Assembly (NCBI RefSeq): GCF_963678635.1
Contig: NC_087065.1
Coordinates: 7,897,209-7,961,208, forward strand
DNA: 64,000 nucleotides
From: Symsagittifera roscoffensis
Lineage: Eukaryota; Xenacoelomorpha; Acoela; Convolutidae
Reading direction: 5' to 3'
Below are positions 18,977-27,363 of the stretch, in pieces. Made by a program: the position numbers and the translations under genes. Every line of letters begins with the position of its first letter. Position 1 is the first letter of the stretch. Below the pieces are notes generated by a model. It had not been told where the DNA came from, ran no database searches, and saw only the letters and a list, made by a program, of their open reading frames with translations.

Positions 18977-19804
18977 ATGAATTCTTTTACTATTGAGCTA
19001 GTTTCTAATGCTTCTTTTAATTGTTATCCGAATAACAGTCTTAGTTCCTTTACAAATTTTCTACCGGAACAAATACATCTGAAAGGAGAATGGGAGGTTG
19101 CTATTTCAGAAATATTGTACCCTTCTTTGTACCAAAACGTTACAGAGGGAAAGCTTACTTTCGTAGATGGACGAGAAAGTCCTGAGGAAAAAAGAAAAAT
19201 TCAACCGATGCATGTTGAACCTGGATTGTATCCAAGTATTGTTGATATAGTTGTAGCCATGAATGACAAAGTTCGAAAAGGTATAGGAGCACAAAATTAT
19301 GAATATAACGGAATTTATGTATCAGTAGATAAAATTACACAAAAAGTTGCCATTCATTTACCTGAGGATCAATCAGTGTTTATAATTCAAAGTGCTGATT
19401 TGAGTCAAATTTTTGGTTGTGATTTAGAACAAAATCAGACAGGTGATATAATGAAAGAAAAAGGACCACATTATCCTCAGTATTCTTACGACATTATAAG
19501 AATACATTCCTTAATGATTTATAGTGATATTATAGAATATAATATAGTAGGCGATACAAAAACTCCATTACTGCGTTGTATTCCTTTCATTTCCAAAGTA
19601 AAAAATGGAGACATAAAATCTACAGGACAGTACATGAACTATCAACCCTTCACAAATCTACAATTTAAAAAGTTATTAAAAAACACTTTCCACAGCATAA
19701 AAATAGAACTAAGGGATACTACAGGTGAAAAAATTCCTTTAATGTCCGTAGGAATTACACGAGTTGTCCTCTTGTTTCGCAAGATTTCGGATAATCATTT
19801 TTGA
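18977..19804 (+). CDS. Penton-like minor capsid protein
   Basis: ATG at 18977; 275 codons, intact. It begins MNSFTIELVSNASF and contains EVAISEILYPSLYQNVTEG and, later, YDIIRIHSLMIYSDIIEYN, segments that I recognise as typical of the Polinton single-jelly-roll minor capsid (penton-like) protein. It lies right between the integrase and the small basic protein, as in related elements, and its length is normal. It would form the pentameric vertices of an icosahedral capsid. The final phrase SVGITRVVLLFRKISD is close to the end of the protein. Confidence 0.82.
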   Translation: MNSFTIELVSNASFNCYPNNSLSSFTNFLPEQIHLKGEWEVAISEILYPSLYQNVTEGKLTFVDGRESPEEKRKIQPMHVEPGLYPSIVDIVVAMNDKVRKGIGAQNYEYNGIYVSVDKITQKVAIHLPEDQSVFIIQSADLSQIFGCDLEQNQTGDIMKEKGPHYPQYSYDIIRIHSLMIYSDIIEYNIVGDTKTPLLRCIPFISKVKNGDIKSTGQYMNYQPFTNLQFKKLLKNTFHSIKIELRDTTGEKIPLMSVGITRVVLLFRKISDNHF

Positions 19805-19821
19805 TTTATACTTCATACGAA

Positions 19822-20190
19822 ATGGTTGCTCAAAGTTCAGCTAATTTTCCTATTTTTTGTGGACATGCAAGGCAGCGTGGAAGAGGTTTTGGTGCTCTTG
19901 CACAAACTCTTGGGAGAACTGCAATTCCCTTCATTAAAAATTATATAGTCCCAGTTGCAAAAAGAATCGGAGCAGATTTATTTGAAATTGCCGCTCCAGA
20001 GACTGGAGAAGTTGTCAGTGGACGAAAAAAACTCAAAACGTTTGCAAAAAATGTTGGAACAAAAACAGTTCGAAAACAGCTGGGAGGTGGAAATAAGAAA
20101 TCCAAGCGCAGAACAAGAAGAACCATTTCTCGAAAGAGTAGCTCAAAAATCAGTCGCTCTCGCAAAGACATTTTTGACAAGATAAAATGA
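19822..20190 (+). CDS. Basic pVI/pX-like capsid-associated protein, 122 aa
   Basis: ATG at 19822, 17 bases after the minor capsid stop. The N-terminal part holds a Gly/Arg patch (ARQRGRGFGALAQTLGR) and a hydrophobic amphipathic helix (AIPFIKNYIVPVAKRIG); the C-terminal third is strongly basic with Lys/Arg/Ser repeats. Small proteins of this kind sit next to the major capsid gene in Polintons and adenoviruses, where they bind DNA or disrupt membranes after cleavage by the protease. The GG-containing stretch (KQLGGGNKK) could hold a cleavage site, which is a guess. It overlaps the next gene by ATGA. Confidence 0.65.
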   Translation: MVAQSSANFPIFCGHARQRGRGFGALAQTLGRTAIPFIKNYIVPVAKRIGADLFEIAAPETGEVVSGRKKLKTFAKNVGTKTVRKQLGGGNKKSKRRTRRTISRKSSSKISRSRKDIFDKIK

Positions 20191-21305
20191 GTGTAAATCA
20201 AAGTAGTCATTTTCGGTACGGAGCGTTTACAAATTCTTCTTTGGAGATTTTTGATAAAGTCCCAGTTTTGGAAACAATTATGTCATCTTACACACAAGAA
20301 GTATTCCCCAGTACTTCTCTGGATGAAAGCAGTATTGAGTTTGAATTTGAAACGGATCGTAATCTCTACTTGGATATGCGTGATACCCATCTTAGCTTAA
20401 AGCTTCAACTATTCAAAGGAAGATTGTTTGATGCTTTCAAAAAAGAAAAAGCAGAACATAAAGCAAAATCGGAGAAAGATTCAGATGAGGAACCACAAAC
20501 TTACTTAACTTATGTAAACAATCTACTACATTCTCTATTCTCCAACTGTGAAGTTTATTTTAACAATACAATCGTTTACAATGCCAATGGATTATATCCT
20601 CATAAGGCACAGATATCGAACGAATTCAACTCGTCAGCAGTGAGTAATAAAAGAATTCTTGCTTGCCATGGATACAGTTTTGAAGAAAATCCTGATGCAT
20701 TTGATATGTATCCATTCACTGATAGAGCAAATTCCTTGGGAACAGGGATAGATTTTTCACTCTATGGGAGGCTCGCCATTGATTTGCTTACTTGCGAAAA
20801 ACTGTTGCTACCAAATACCAAAGTTCGAATTAAACTTATTCAAGCTAGACCTAATTTTTACATGTTATCTGATAATCCAAATGTCAGTCTGAAAATAGTT
20901 GATTGTTCACTGTTTACAAGAATAATTTTAGTAGCTGAACCTAATCATCAATATTTGCAATGGAATCTGGAAAGGGAACCTGCTCATTACAATTACATGG
21001 AAACTTTCGCAAGAACCTTTATCATTCCATCTCGTCAAAACCAGTTTATTCAGGAAAATGTTTTGAATAATGCCCCAATCAGAAGGATAGCTGTTGCAAT
21101 GAATACAAATTCGGCTGTTGCGGGATCTTTTTATGAAAATCCTTTCAATTATGAACAATTTCAATTGAGAGAGCTTAGAATTATTCGGGGTGGAAGAGCA
21201 ATTATTTCATTAGATACAACTTCTCCTTGTCGACCCTATGTTACAACAATGAAAGCAATGCAGTTTAACGAAGATTTTCCAGCTCTTCCTATGGAAGATT
21301 TTTAA
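20187..21305 (+). pseudogene. Major capsid protein (double jelly-roll, hexon-like), C-terminus cut by a stop
   Basis: ATG at 20187, overlapping the TGA of the preceding gene. 372 codons are open to TAA 21303-21305. Recognisable parts are SSIEFEFETDRNLYLDMRDT, LLHSLFSNCEVYFNN and PFTDRANSL; proteins of this type are often labelled F54H12.2-like in animal genomes and form the trimeric capsomers of Polintons. The same phase stays open behind the TAA for 67 codons (21306-21506) with good protein character (YILVFDLTSLQDAAEH, VTEVIVLGERLS) up to TAA 21507-21509. The family normally includes this tail, so the TAA is probably a premature stop from a one-base change. Confidence 0.85.
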
Positions 21306-21501
21306 AATCACTATATTCTAGTTTTCGACTTGACTTCACTACAGGATGCCGCTGAACACTTGCATTATCCAGAACTTAGTGGAGAAAGCTTGAGATTAGA
21401 AATGTTTTTCCAATTTCCCTTGGAGCAAGTAACGGAAGTGATAGTCTTGGGAGAAAGACTATCAAATATTCAAATTGACAAATTCGGAACAGTCGCTAAA
21501 A

Positions 21502-21857
21502 ATGTTTAATTTTTTTGAGTTTTCAGGTTCCTATAAAAATATTGTAACTTTTTTGGGACTTTTCTTTGTTATTATCTCTGTACTATCTATATTGTCTTTC
21601 TTCAGACCTAAAGCTCCAGAAAAAATAGAGAAGGAATGCTGTTTAGTTGAAAACCCGAGACACTTCTTCAACCCAGACTGTAAAACAGTATTCAATAAAC
21701 TTTGCCCACTATATAAGGCTTGTGTATGGGACTTTGTTGATTCAATTCCTAAATGTGTGTAAGTCATTATTCTTACTTTTTTTAACCTAAAATACACTAT
21801 CAAACTATCAATTTCTTTTTTAGCTGTAAATCAGCCTACAATTACAAAGATGGATAA
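21502..21857 (+). CDS. Cys-rich single-pass membrane protein with a likely intron
   Basis: ATG at 21502, overlapping the end of the capsid reading. Unspliced, the frame ends at TAA 21760-21762 (86 aa). A good intron (21759-21823) begins exactly at that stop; splicing would add ten residues and end at TAA 21855-21857, inside the start of the protease. Residues 14-34 form a transmembrane helix (VTFLGLFFVIISVLSILSFF). The external or C-terminal part has Cys at CCLVENPRHFFNPDC, LCPLYKAC and the final PKC. Such a paired-Cys ectodomain would fit a virion membrane protein. The family is not recognised. Confidence 0.6.
21759..21823 (+). other. Probable spliceosomal intron, 65 nt
   Basis: Donor GTAAGT at 21759-21764 and a polypyrimidine tract ending in tttcttttttag at 21812-21823. 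The reading frame is kept across the junction. The intron start overlaps the stop codon of the unspliced frame. Confidence 0.55.
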
Positions 21858-22130
21858 TTTTTCTCTTTTGCAAATTATTGAAAGAATTCCAGAGCTCAGG
21901 TTCAAGTACATGGGATCATACCGTTCTGACACAGTACCTCAACTAACAAAATTTTCTTTTGCAATTATTAACTCAGCCCCAAGCAATGATAGAGGAGAAC
22001 ACTGGATTATGATTGCTCGATTGGATAAAAGCTACTACTTTGCTGATTCTTTGGGAAGAAAGAGATCAACTTACCCTTTTTTGACAAAAAGTTTCGACGA
22101 ATGGTTCCTCGAAAGCTACAAAAAACTGAT
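21850..22130 (+). CDS. Adenain-like cysteine protease, 5' part
   Basis: ATG at 21850; 93 codons before the run of Ns. The adenovirus-type maturation protease cleaves capsid precursors in the assembling particle. Visible here are the His of the catalytic triad in GEHWIMIARLD and the acidic partner in YYFADSLG; the Cys part and the end are hidden in the gap. Position just after the capsid genes and near the right end is typical. Whether the gene is intact cannot be seen. Confidence 0.85.
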
Positions 22131-22330
22131 NNNNNNNNNNNNNNNNNNNNNNNNNNNNNNNNNNNNNNNNNNNNNNNNNNNNNNNNNNNNNNNNNNNNNN
22201 NNNNNNNNNNNNNNNNNNNNNNNNNNNNNNNNNNNNNNNNNNNNNNNNNNNNNNNNNNNNNNNNNNNNNNNNNNNNNNNNNNNNNNNNNNNNNNNNNNNN
22301 NNNNNNNNNNNNNNNNNNNNNNNNNNNNNN
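22131..22330. other. Assembly gap, 200 Ns
   Basis: Exactly 200 unknown bases, likely a placeholder of standard size, so the true distance is unknown. It hides the end of the protease and possibly the right part of the Polinton. Confidence 0.98.
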
Positions 22331-22511
22331 ATTGAATCTTTCCAGCAAGAAAAAAGGACTTACACGCAAAAATATCAGATCTAAGATGAAAACCATAATG
22401 AGCATCCAGCTCATCAATAAACTCCGAGCTCTTTTCCAGCTCAACTATTATTTCAATTAGCAGTTTTTTGTGAGAAGATTCGCTATAAGGGAGCCCAAGA
22501 TTCAAGTTCAA
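22331..22511 (-). CDS. Partial minus-strand ORF beside the gap, unknown
   Basis: On the minus strand the frame from about 22528 runs open into the gap, with the first alternative start (TTG) at 22511. The peptide looks like real protein (LPYSESSHKKLLIEIIVELE followed by an acidic, then hydrophobic part with DIFACKSFFLAG). The bases just above (ctacaag) could be a splice acceptor. It may be an exon of a host gene or another element gene. No family is recognised. Confidence 0.3.
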
Positions 22512-22528
22512 CCTTGTAGTGATTTCAA

Positions 22529-24327
22529 TTTAGGGACATACTTTTTGAAAAATATCTATGGTTGATAGTCTTCTACTACGTACTTGTGGTCGGTTCTGGA
22601 AAACATAGCTCATGTTCTTAAGATAAAGCTAAAGCTAGAGTGTTATCTGATTTCAGTAAGTTCTAAGGTATGGGAGCACTATTTCATAGTCGTCGGCAAG
22701 GTTTCCATCTTCTAAAAACCCAACATACATTTTGAATCCAAGTATTCTTATTAGAGTCTGTTTTGTTTCAGCAAAATGGGTGTCTAGGTGTCATTTTTTG
22801 CGTTCCGTCCTCCGACATAGTGACGGAGTTTCCGTAAAAAAGTTAACTAGGTTTACTGTAGGCGCAATGAAAATAATTGTACAACTCCAACGGCTTGAAA
22901 ATCGTGGTTCAAAAGAGTTTTTCTGTTGAACGAATTAAATGCATTACCGAAATCTAATTTTCATAAAATTAAGCATTTCGGGTTCTCATCATGCTCTATC
23001 AAATTTCTAAAAAGAGCAATTTTAGCTCCTCGTTGGGTACCACATCCTACCTGAAAACTTGCGATTTTTTTTATCGCTATACGAGAGTTTTGCTTCCTTT
23101 GCCTTTAGATGCGATGCGTCTGAGCGCCTTGCGGAGGATGGCAACTGATTGGAAACTTTCATCTGTTTTTATGAGATTGACAGTTTTTGCTCAAAAAAAT
23201 AATGGTTTTAACGCTTCGGTTATTTTACTTTCTCCTGTAAAGTTAAGGAGCCAGATAAGCGGTTTCCAGAAATTGAGCGCCGCATTGTCGTTTGATTTAC
23301 ATACAAAATCTTTAAAAACTTGGGGAACACTTGTGTCCGGCCCGGATCCCGAACCATTTGAAAGAGACATATTTGCTTAGTACAACCGAACTCAGTACAA
23401 AAAAAACTTTCGATGTTTTATGACTTAGGAGCTTTTGTATCAGCTCTTTCTGGGGCGAACTTGACCCTTGGGAACGATGTTTAGTCAGTGAAACAAAACA
23501 GGCTCTTTTTGCTTATTATATAGATCATAGTGTTTACGACCGCGTATTTTTGGTTGTTCTAGAAAAACTTGAAAGATGTCAGAAAAACCAGCCAATGAGT
23601 AACACTGTCCACATTGTAGAAATTGTCATTTGTTTTATCCGAAAGAGTTTCTGCTAAGGGAACACGAGAGTGCTTAAGTGCCCTTTTGAGTACTCGAAAA
23701 TTTGAAACTCGCCATTGGCTCAAGGGCCAGAGACACTATCCCTTGAGCTTTTCACCCGAATCTGTCGTTGCCAATTCGTGGATCGCTTCACTCTAGATAG
23801 CAACAAGAGTGCCCCCATGGTGAGGTCTCCTAATACAAAGATCTTGAGAACTACATTAAAAACAAGGTAGGAAACCTCTTATCATTATTAGCTTACATTA
23901 AGCAGTGTTCATTTGATCCATTTGAGACGGATCAAATTATAACTCAACTTATCGCAGCATAATTGGACATTTTTTGCTCAAGCAAAAAAGTTCAATGACC
24001 GAAGACATAATGACGACGCATCTGGAATTTACTCCAGTGAAATAATTAATTTACATTATTGGTAAATATCTACAACTCAATAAAATTATCAGTCTCGGGA
24101 GTTTTCGAAACATCAGGTCAGCTGACCGGGAAGCCTCCCAATCAATCAATCAATCAAGAGGAAGCCGGATACTAACCTTTATAAACTTGTGGCTTTTCTG
24201 GTCTGCTCTCAGTAATTTTTGAATTCTCTGTCAGGAGAAAAGACAACTTTACACAAATAATAAATTTAATGTAACAAAGAAATAGATATAACAGTGAACA
24301 GATCATATGGATGGATCAACCAATCAA
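22529..24327. other. Intergenic DNA, no supported gene
   Basis: No gene is supported. A 129-codon frame at 22991-23380 begins MLYQISKKS but has no family features. A small hairpin (tccgtc/gacgga) lies near 22808. A four-fold ATCA microsatellite occurs near 24152-24166. The right terminal repeat of the Polinton should be here if it survives, but I see no match to the left flank. Confidence 0.4.
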
Positions 24328-24496
24328 TTAGTTGGCGATCATTGGGTCCGGATCGCTCTTGAACGCCTCGATGATGGCAGCTGCATCGGACAAGTTGGGC
24401 GTATAGCCTACCATGTTGACCTTTTTATTGCTGACTAGTTTCCCTCGTTGAGTGACTCCAGCAACAGGATAGCGTTTAACATCACTGCCATCCGTT
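24328..24496 (-). CDS. Terminal coding exon of an unknown host gene
   Basis: On the minus strand, a stretch with higher GC than its surroundings reads open for 56 codons to TAA at 24328-24330. It includes KRYPVAGVTQRGKL, VNMVGYTPNLSDAAAIIEAF and the end DPDPMIAN. The upstream border fits a splice acceptor (gcggcag before 24496), leaving a phase-1 join. The peptide is plainly protein-like, but I do not recognise the family. Upstream exons would be at higher coordinates; the retrotransposon at 24816 would then sit in an intron, or the gene is broken by it. Confidence 0.55.
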
Positions 24497-24815
24497 CTGC
24501 CGCTTCAAGTTCTCGTTATCCGCTGTGATTTTTCTGCTTAACCTTTATATTTTGATTTCCGTTAAGACATTTCTCAACTATTTTTGTTTAGAGTTTATTA
24601 AGCTGTCAATCACAGGACTTCCCCTACTTTATCAAAGAGCACGCTCGCATCACGAATAAGAAGGGGTGCAATTATCGATTACCCACTGAGTGCCAGGAGT
24701 AAGAGACCTTTTTGTTAACCATGTTTGTGATGGGAAAATAACTTTTGAACTTCAAGCAAAAATCTATCAATAGCAACTTCATTGAATCAATTGTCGTCCA
24801 AGCAGCCAACATAAC
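24497..24815. other. Short spacer between host exon and LTR
   Basis: AT-rich, no gene or repeat recognised. It ends at the first base of the left LTR. Confidence 0.5.
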
Positions 24816-25644
24816 TGGAACCTGATCCAAACTACATTTTATGATTGGATAAATTAGATATTTTACCACTGTAATGTATTTAATATTAACCAATCATGAT
24901 CCATCTAACTAACAACCCACTTATTTGTAAGTGCTGAAATTACTTGTAATTTCAGCACCAGAGAGATTTGAATTTAACTTAGAAATTAGCTGCCTCTCCA
25001 AGAGAACTTCAGCCGCCGCAACAAACCAGTATACCCTAGATCTATTGAGCCTAGCAGAGACTAGTTAAACAGCCTGAGACTAGAAAGTATAAGAGTAAGA
25101 TTAGGATCGGTATTAGACTAAGAAGTTGCACGAATCTATCCGGCCGAAAATAAGATAGCGTGACGAGCAGACGGTGTACCCTATCCGAAATTACTCTATG
25201 AGTTAACCACATCGGTCATAACTCATAACTTATCATATGCTTTAATGTTTTGTTTTACAGAAATTAATTGGGCTTAAAACTACCAAATGGACCCCATTTT
25301 TTAAATTTTGCTTATAAGTGTTTTAAGACTTAAAAAATACTCAACACTTGACGTCAGGTGGCATCCGAGACCTCCATTTTCCTCTTTTGTGTTGTTCATA
25401 AAGCTCAATTCACTCTTGTTGTTTTTGAACGATAGTAGTAGTTTTTCTTGTGAAGTTGTACCTTTGTCTCAGTCTCCGAGGAGGTCAAGTGCAAGATGAC
25501 ATAGAGCTCTCTTGGGTTCAATCTATCCCAGTTCGGGTCGTAAACTGGTATTGACACTTCTTTCATCATCAGGAAGTCCCTCAGAAGGGTCAGTGCTAGT
25601 TCTACATGCTCCGGGTCTACGAGGTTTTTATTGCCTGTTCTCGT
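24816..25644 (+). repeat. Left LTR
   Basis: 829 bp beginning TGGAACCTGATCC and ending in ctgttctcgt, matching 43025-43852 at all but about six positions. The usual TG...CA ends are only half met (TG start, no CA end), so the exact last bases may be off by a few. It includes a palindrome-like part near 24930-24960 (aattacttgtaattt). The bases following (atccttggatctt) would include the primer-binding site, but I could not assign a tRNA. Confidence 0.9.
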
Positions 25645-26673
25645 ATCCTTGGATCTTAATTAATTTTCTATTTCACTAAATTTAAAACCTGATCATCAAG
25701 GCCTATCCTTGGATCAAAAAGAACAATTTTGTTCTTCCCACCCACTTAGCAAGTGTCTAACGACCTCAAACGTTGATTCACTATCCAACCCTTCCAAACG
25801 ACCCAAGATTAATAGAAATTTTTAAATAAAACTAACCATTCAAATTAGGATAAACAGTGAAGAACTTCGGTTATTCATCCTTCACTTGAACCCTCCTCTT
25901 ACCAGACCCAGGATAAATCTTAGACTTAGTAAGTTTAAAATAGTATCTAACGAACTACTTGCGTTCTAATTATACCTGAACCTTGTGGATCGATTTACTA
26001 TTCTCCAACCCTTGAACACAATCACTACCCCTAAGTAAGATTAAGTAAGTTAACACCTTAGCTTAGACTAGCCACGAGAAAGTAAAAAATCATTCTTCGG
26101 AATCGATATACTTTTCTCTCCAACCCTGAACAAAAAGGCCCAGGTTAAGCTAACCAAAAAATCGTAAGGACTAACAGTCTAAGAAACTAGAAATCACCTA
26201 ACAACTTTTTGCATCCCTCATCCTAAACCTTATGTCATTCAAAAATCTAGTAAATAAACAAACAATCGTTTTACACAACTGCGAGATAGATAACCAAAAA
26301 TACGACTTTGTAATCACACCTCATACAAAACAGTTGGATACATTAGAACAAAACGACTAACAAAAAAAAAGAAAAATAATAAACAAACAAAGACAAATCA
26401 CACGAAAAAGATTTTCAAAGAATAGAAATGCATTTTTAGAATCAGAAGCCAGCAATTTAGATGAACTCTACAAATTAAAGGAATCAATTGATAAAAATTG
26501 TTCCATTCACGATCAATTATGTTTTTCCGATTCAGAAACAACTTCAAATTCATCAAAAAGAGGAAAAAGAAGAATAAAAAAGCAATATAAACACAAACCA
26601 GTACATTTGTATAATTGGAATCAACCAATTAGACATATCGATAGTTATATATTAACAGTCATTAAACGAAAAA
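25645..26673 (+). other. Leader between left LTR and gag
   Basis: No clear gene. The motif tatccttggat occurs twice (about 25644 and 25704). From about 26360 to 26700 one phase is open for around 110 codons without an ATG, with a basic stretch (SSKRGKRRIKKQYK), overlapping the first gag codons; it could be a pre-gag exon but is not called as a gene. Confidence 0.45.
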
Positions 26674-27363
26674 ATGAGCCACAGCCACACTCAAAGTGAC
26701 GATAGTCCAGATGACGAAGAGGTTTATCCCTTCCTCATAGATGCACCCGATAATAGAGGGCAACATGACTTTCGCAAGAATTTACTCTTAAATTTGTTTG
26801 AACCCGGAATCAGCCCATGTAAAGCAAAATTCCCAGATGTAAAAATCAAAAGACAAATTATTGAACATTACCTGAAAGACATATGTAATTTAACACAACA
26901 ATACGGAATCTACACCATAGAATTCAGCACACCAAATCCGAATCATCGAAAATATGTAATTCAAACAGAAAATCTTGAATTAGAATTTTCAAAAGTATTC
27001 TTAGAATATATTAAAAGCATACAATATCATAATTCACAAAGAGCAAACTCCATATTCACTAACAAAGTTTTTGCAATAATATATACCTATATTTCTATAT
27101 TAGAAAAAACAGAATTTCAAAGTATCTCACCAACTGAAACATCCAAACATACAAAAGTACGACAGGAAATCTCATTATTTTCAACCTTCCTACATATAAT
27201 CAAAGAAAATTTCACTAAAGACGATGTTTCACAACACACAAAACATGACTTACAAAAAATTTTGGCATGGTTTATAATAGATTATTTTACACACAATATA
27301 GACTTAATTTCACAAGCAAGAAAAAATTTCAGACCTCAAAATCCAAATGATGACTACGTTTGA
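26674..27363 (+). pseudogene. gag: gag N-terminal part
   Basis: ATG at 26674; 229 codons to TGA 27361-27363. The start is Ser/His/Asp-rich (MSHSHTQSDDSPDDEEVYPF), followed by helical, Phe/Ile/Lys-rich segments. The same phase continues without a stop directly into the main gag frame, so the TGA is probably a premature stop (a CGA-to-TGA change would explain it) and this is the matrix-like part of one gag precursor. No domain was recognised in this part itself. Confidence 0.6.

Larger units (their letters stand above)
6562..22330. mobile_element. Polinton/Maverick (adintovirus-like) element, decayed
   Basis: The gene set defines the element: protein-primed DNA polymerase B on the minus strand, and on the plus strand a packaging ATPase, an rve-type integrase, a penton-like minor capsid protein, a basic pVI/pX-like protein, the major capsid protein and an adenain-like protease, in an order usual for these elements. 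The limits given are those of the recognisable genes plus the N gap, because the terminal inverted repeats and target-site duplication were not found. At least five genes have stops or frameshifts. It could be an integrated adintovirus or an old Polinton; from sequence alone these are the same thing. Confidence 0.92.

Noticed and set aside
22991-23380. 129-codon ORF
   Set aside because: No recognisable domain, no supporting gene context, and composition like the surrounding non-coding DNA.
22512-24300. Right terminal inverted repeat of the Polinton
   Set aside because: No stretch matching the reverse complement of 4700-6560 was found by eye; the ends may be lost, or lie in the gap or in diverged DNA.
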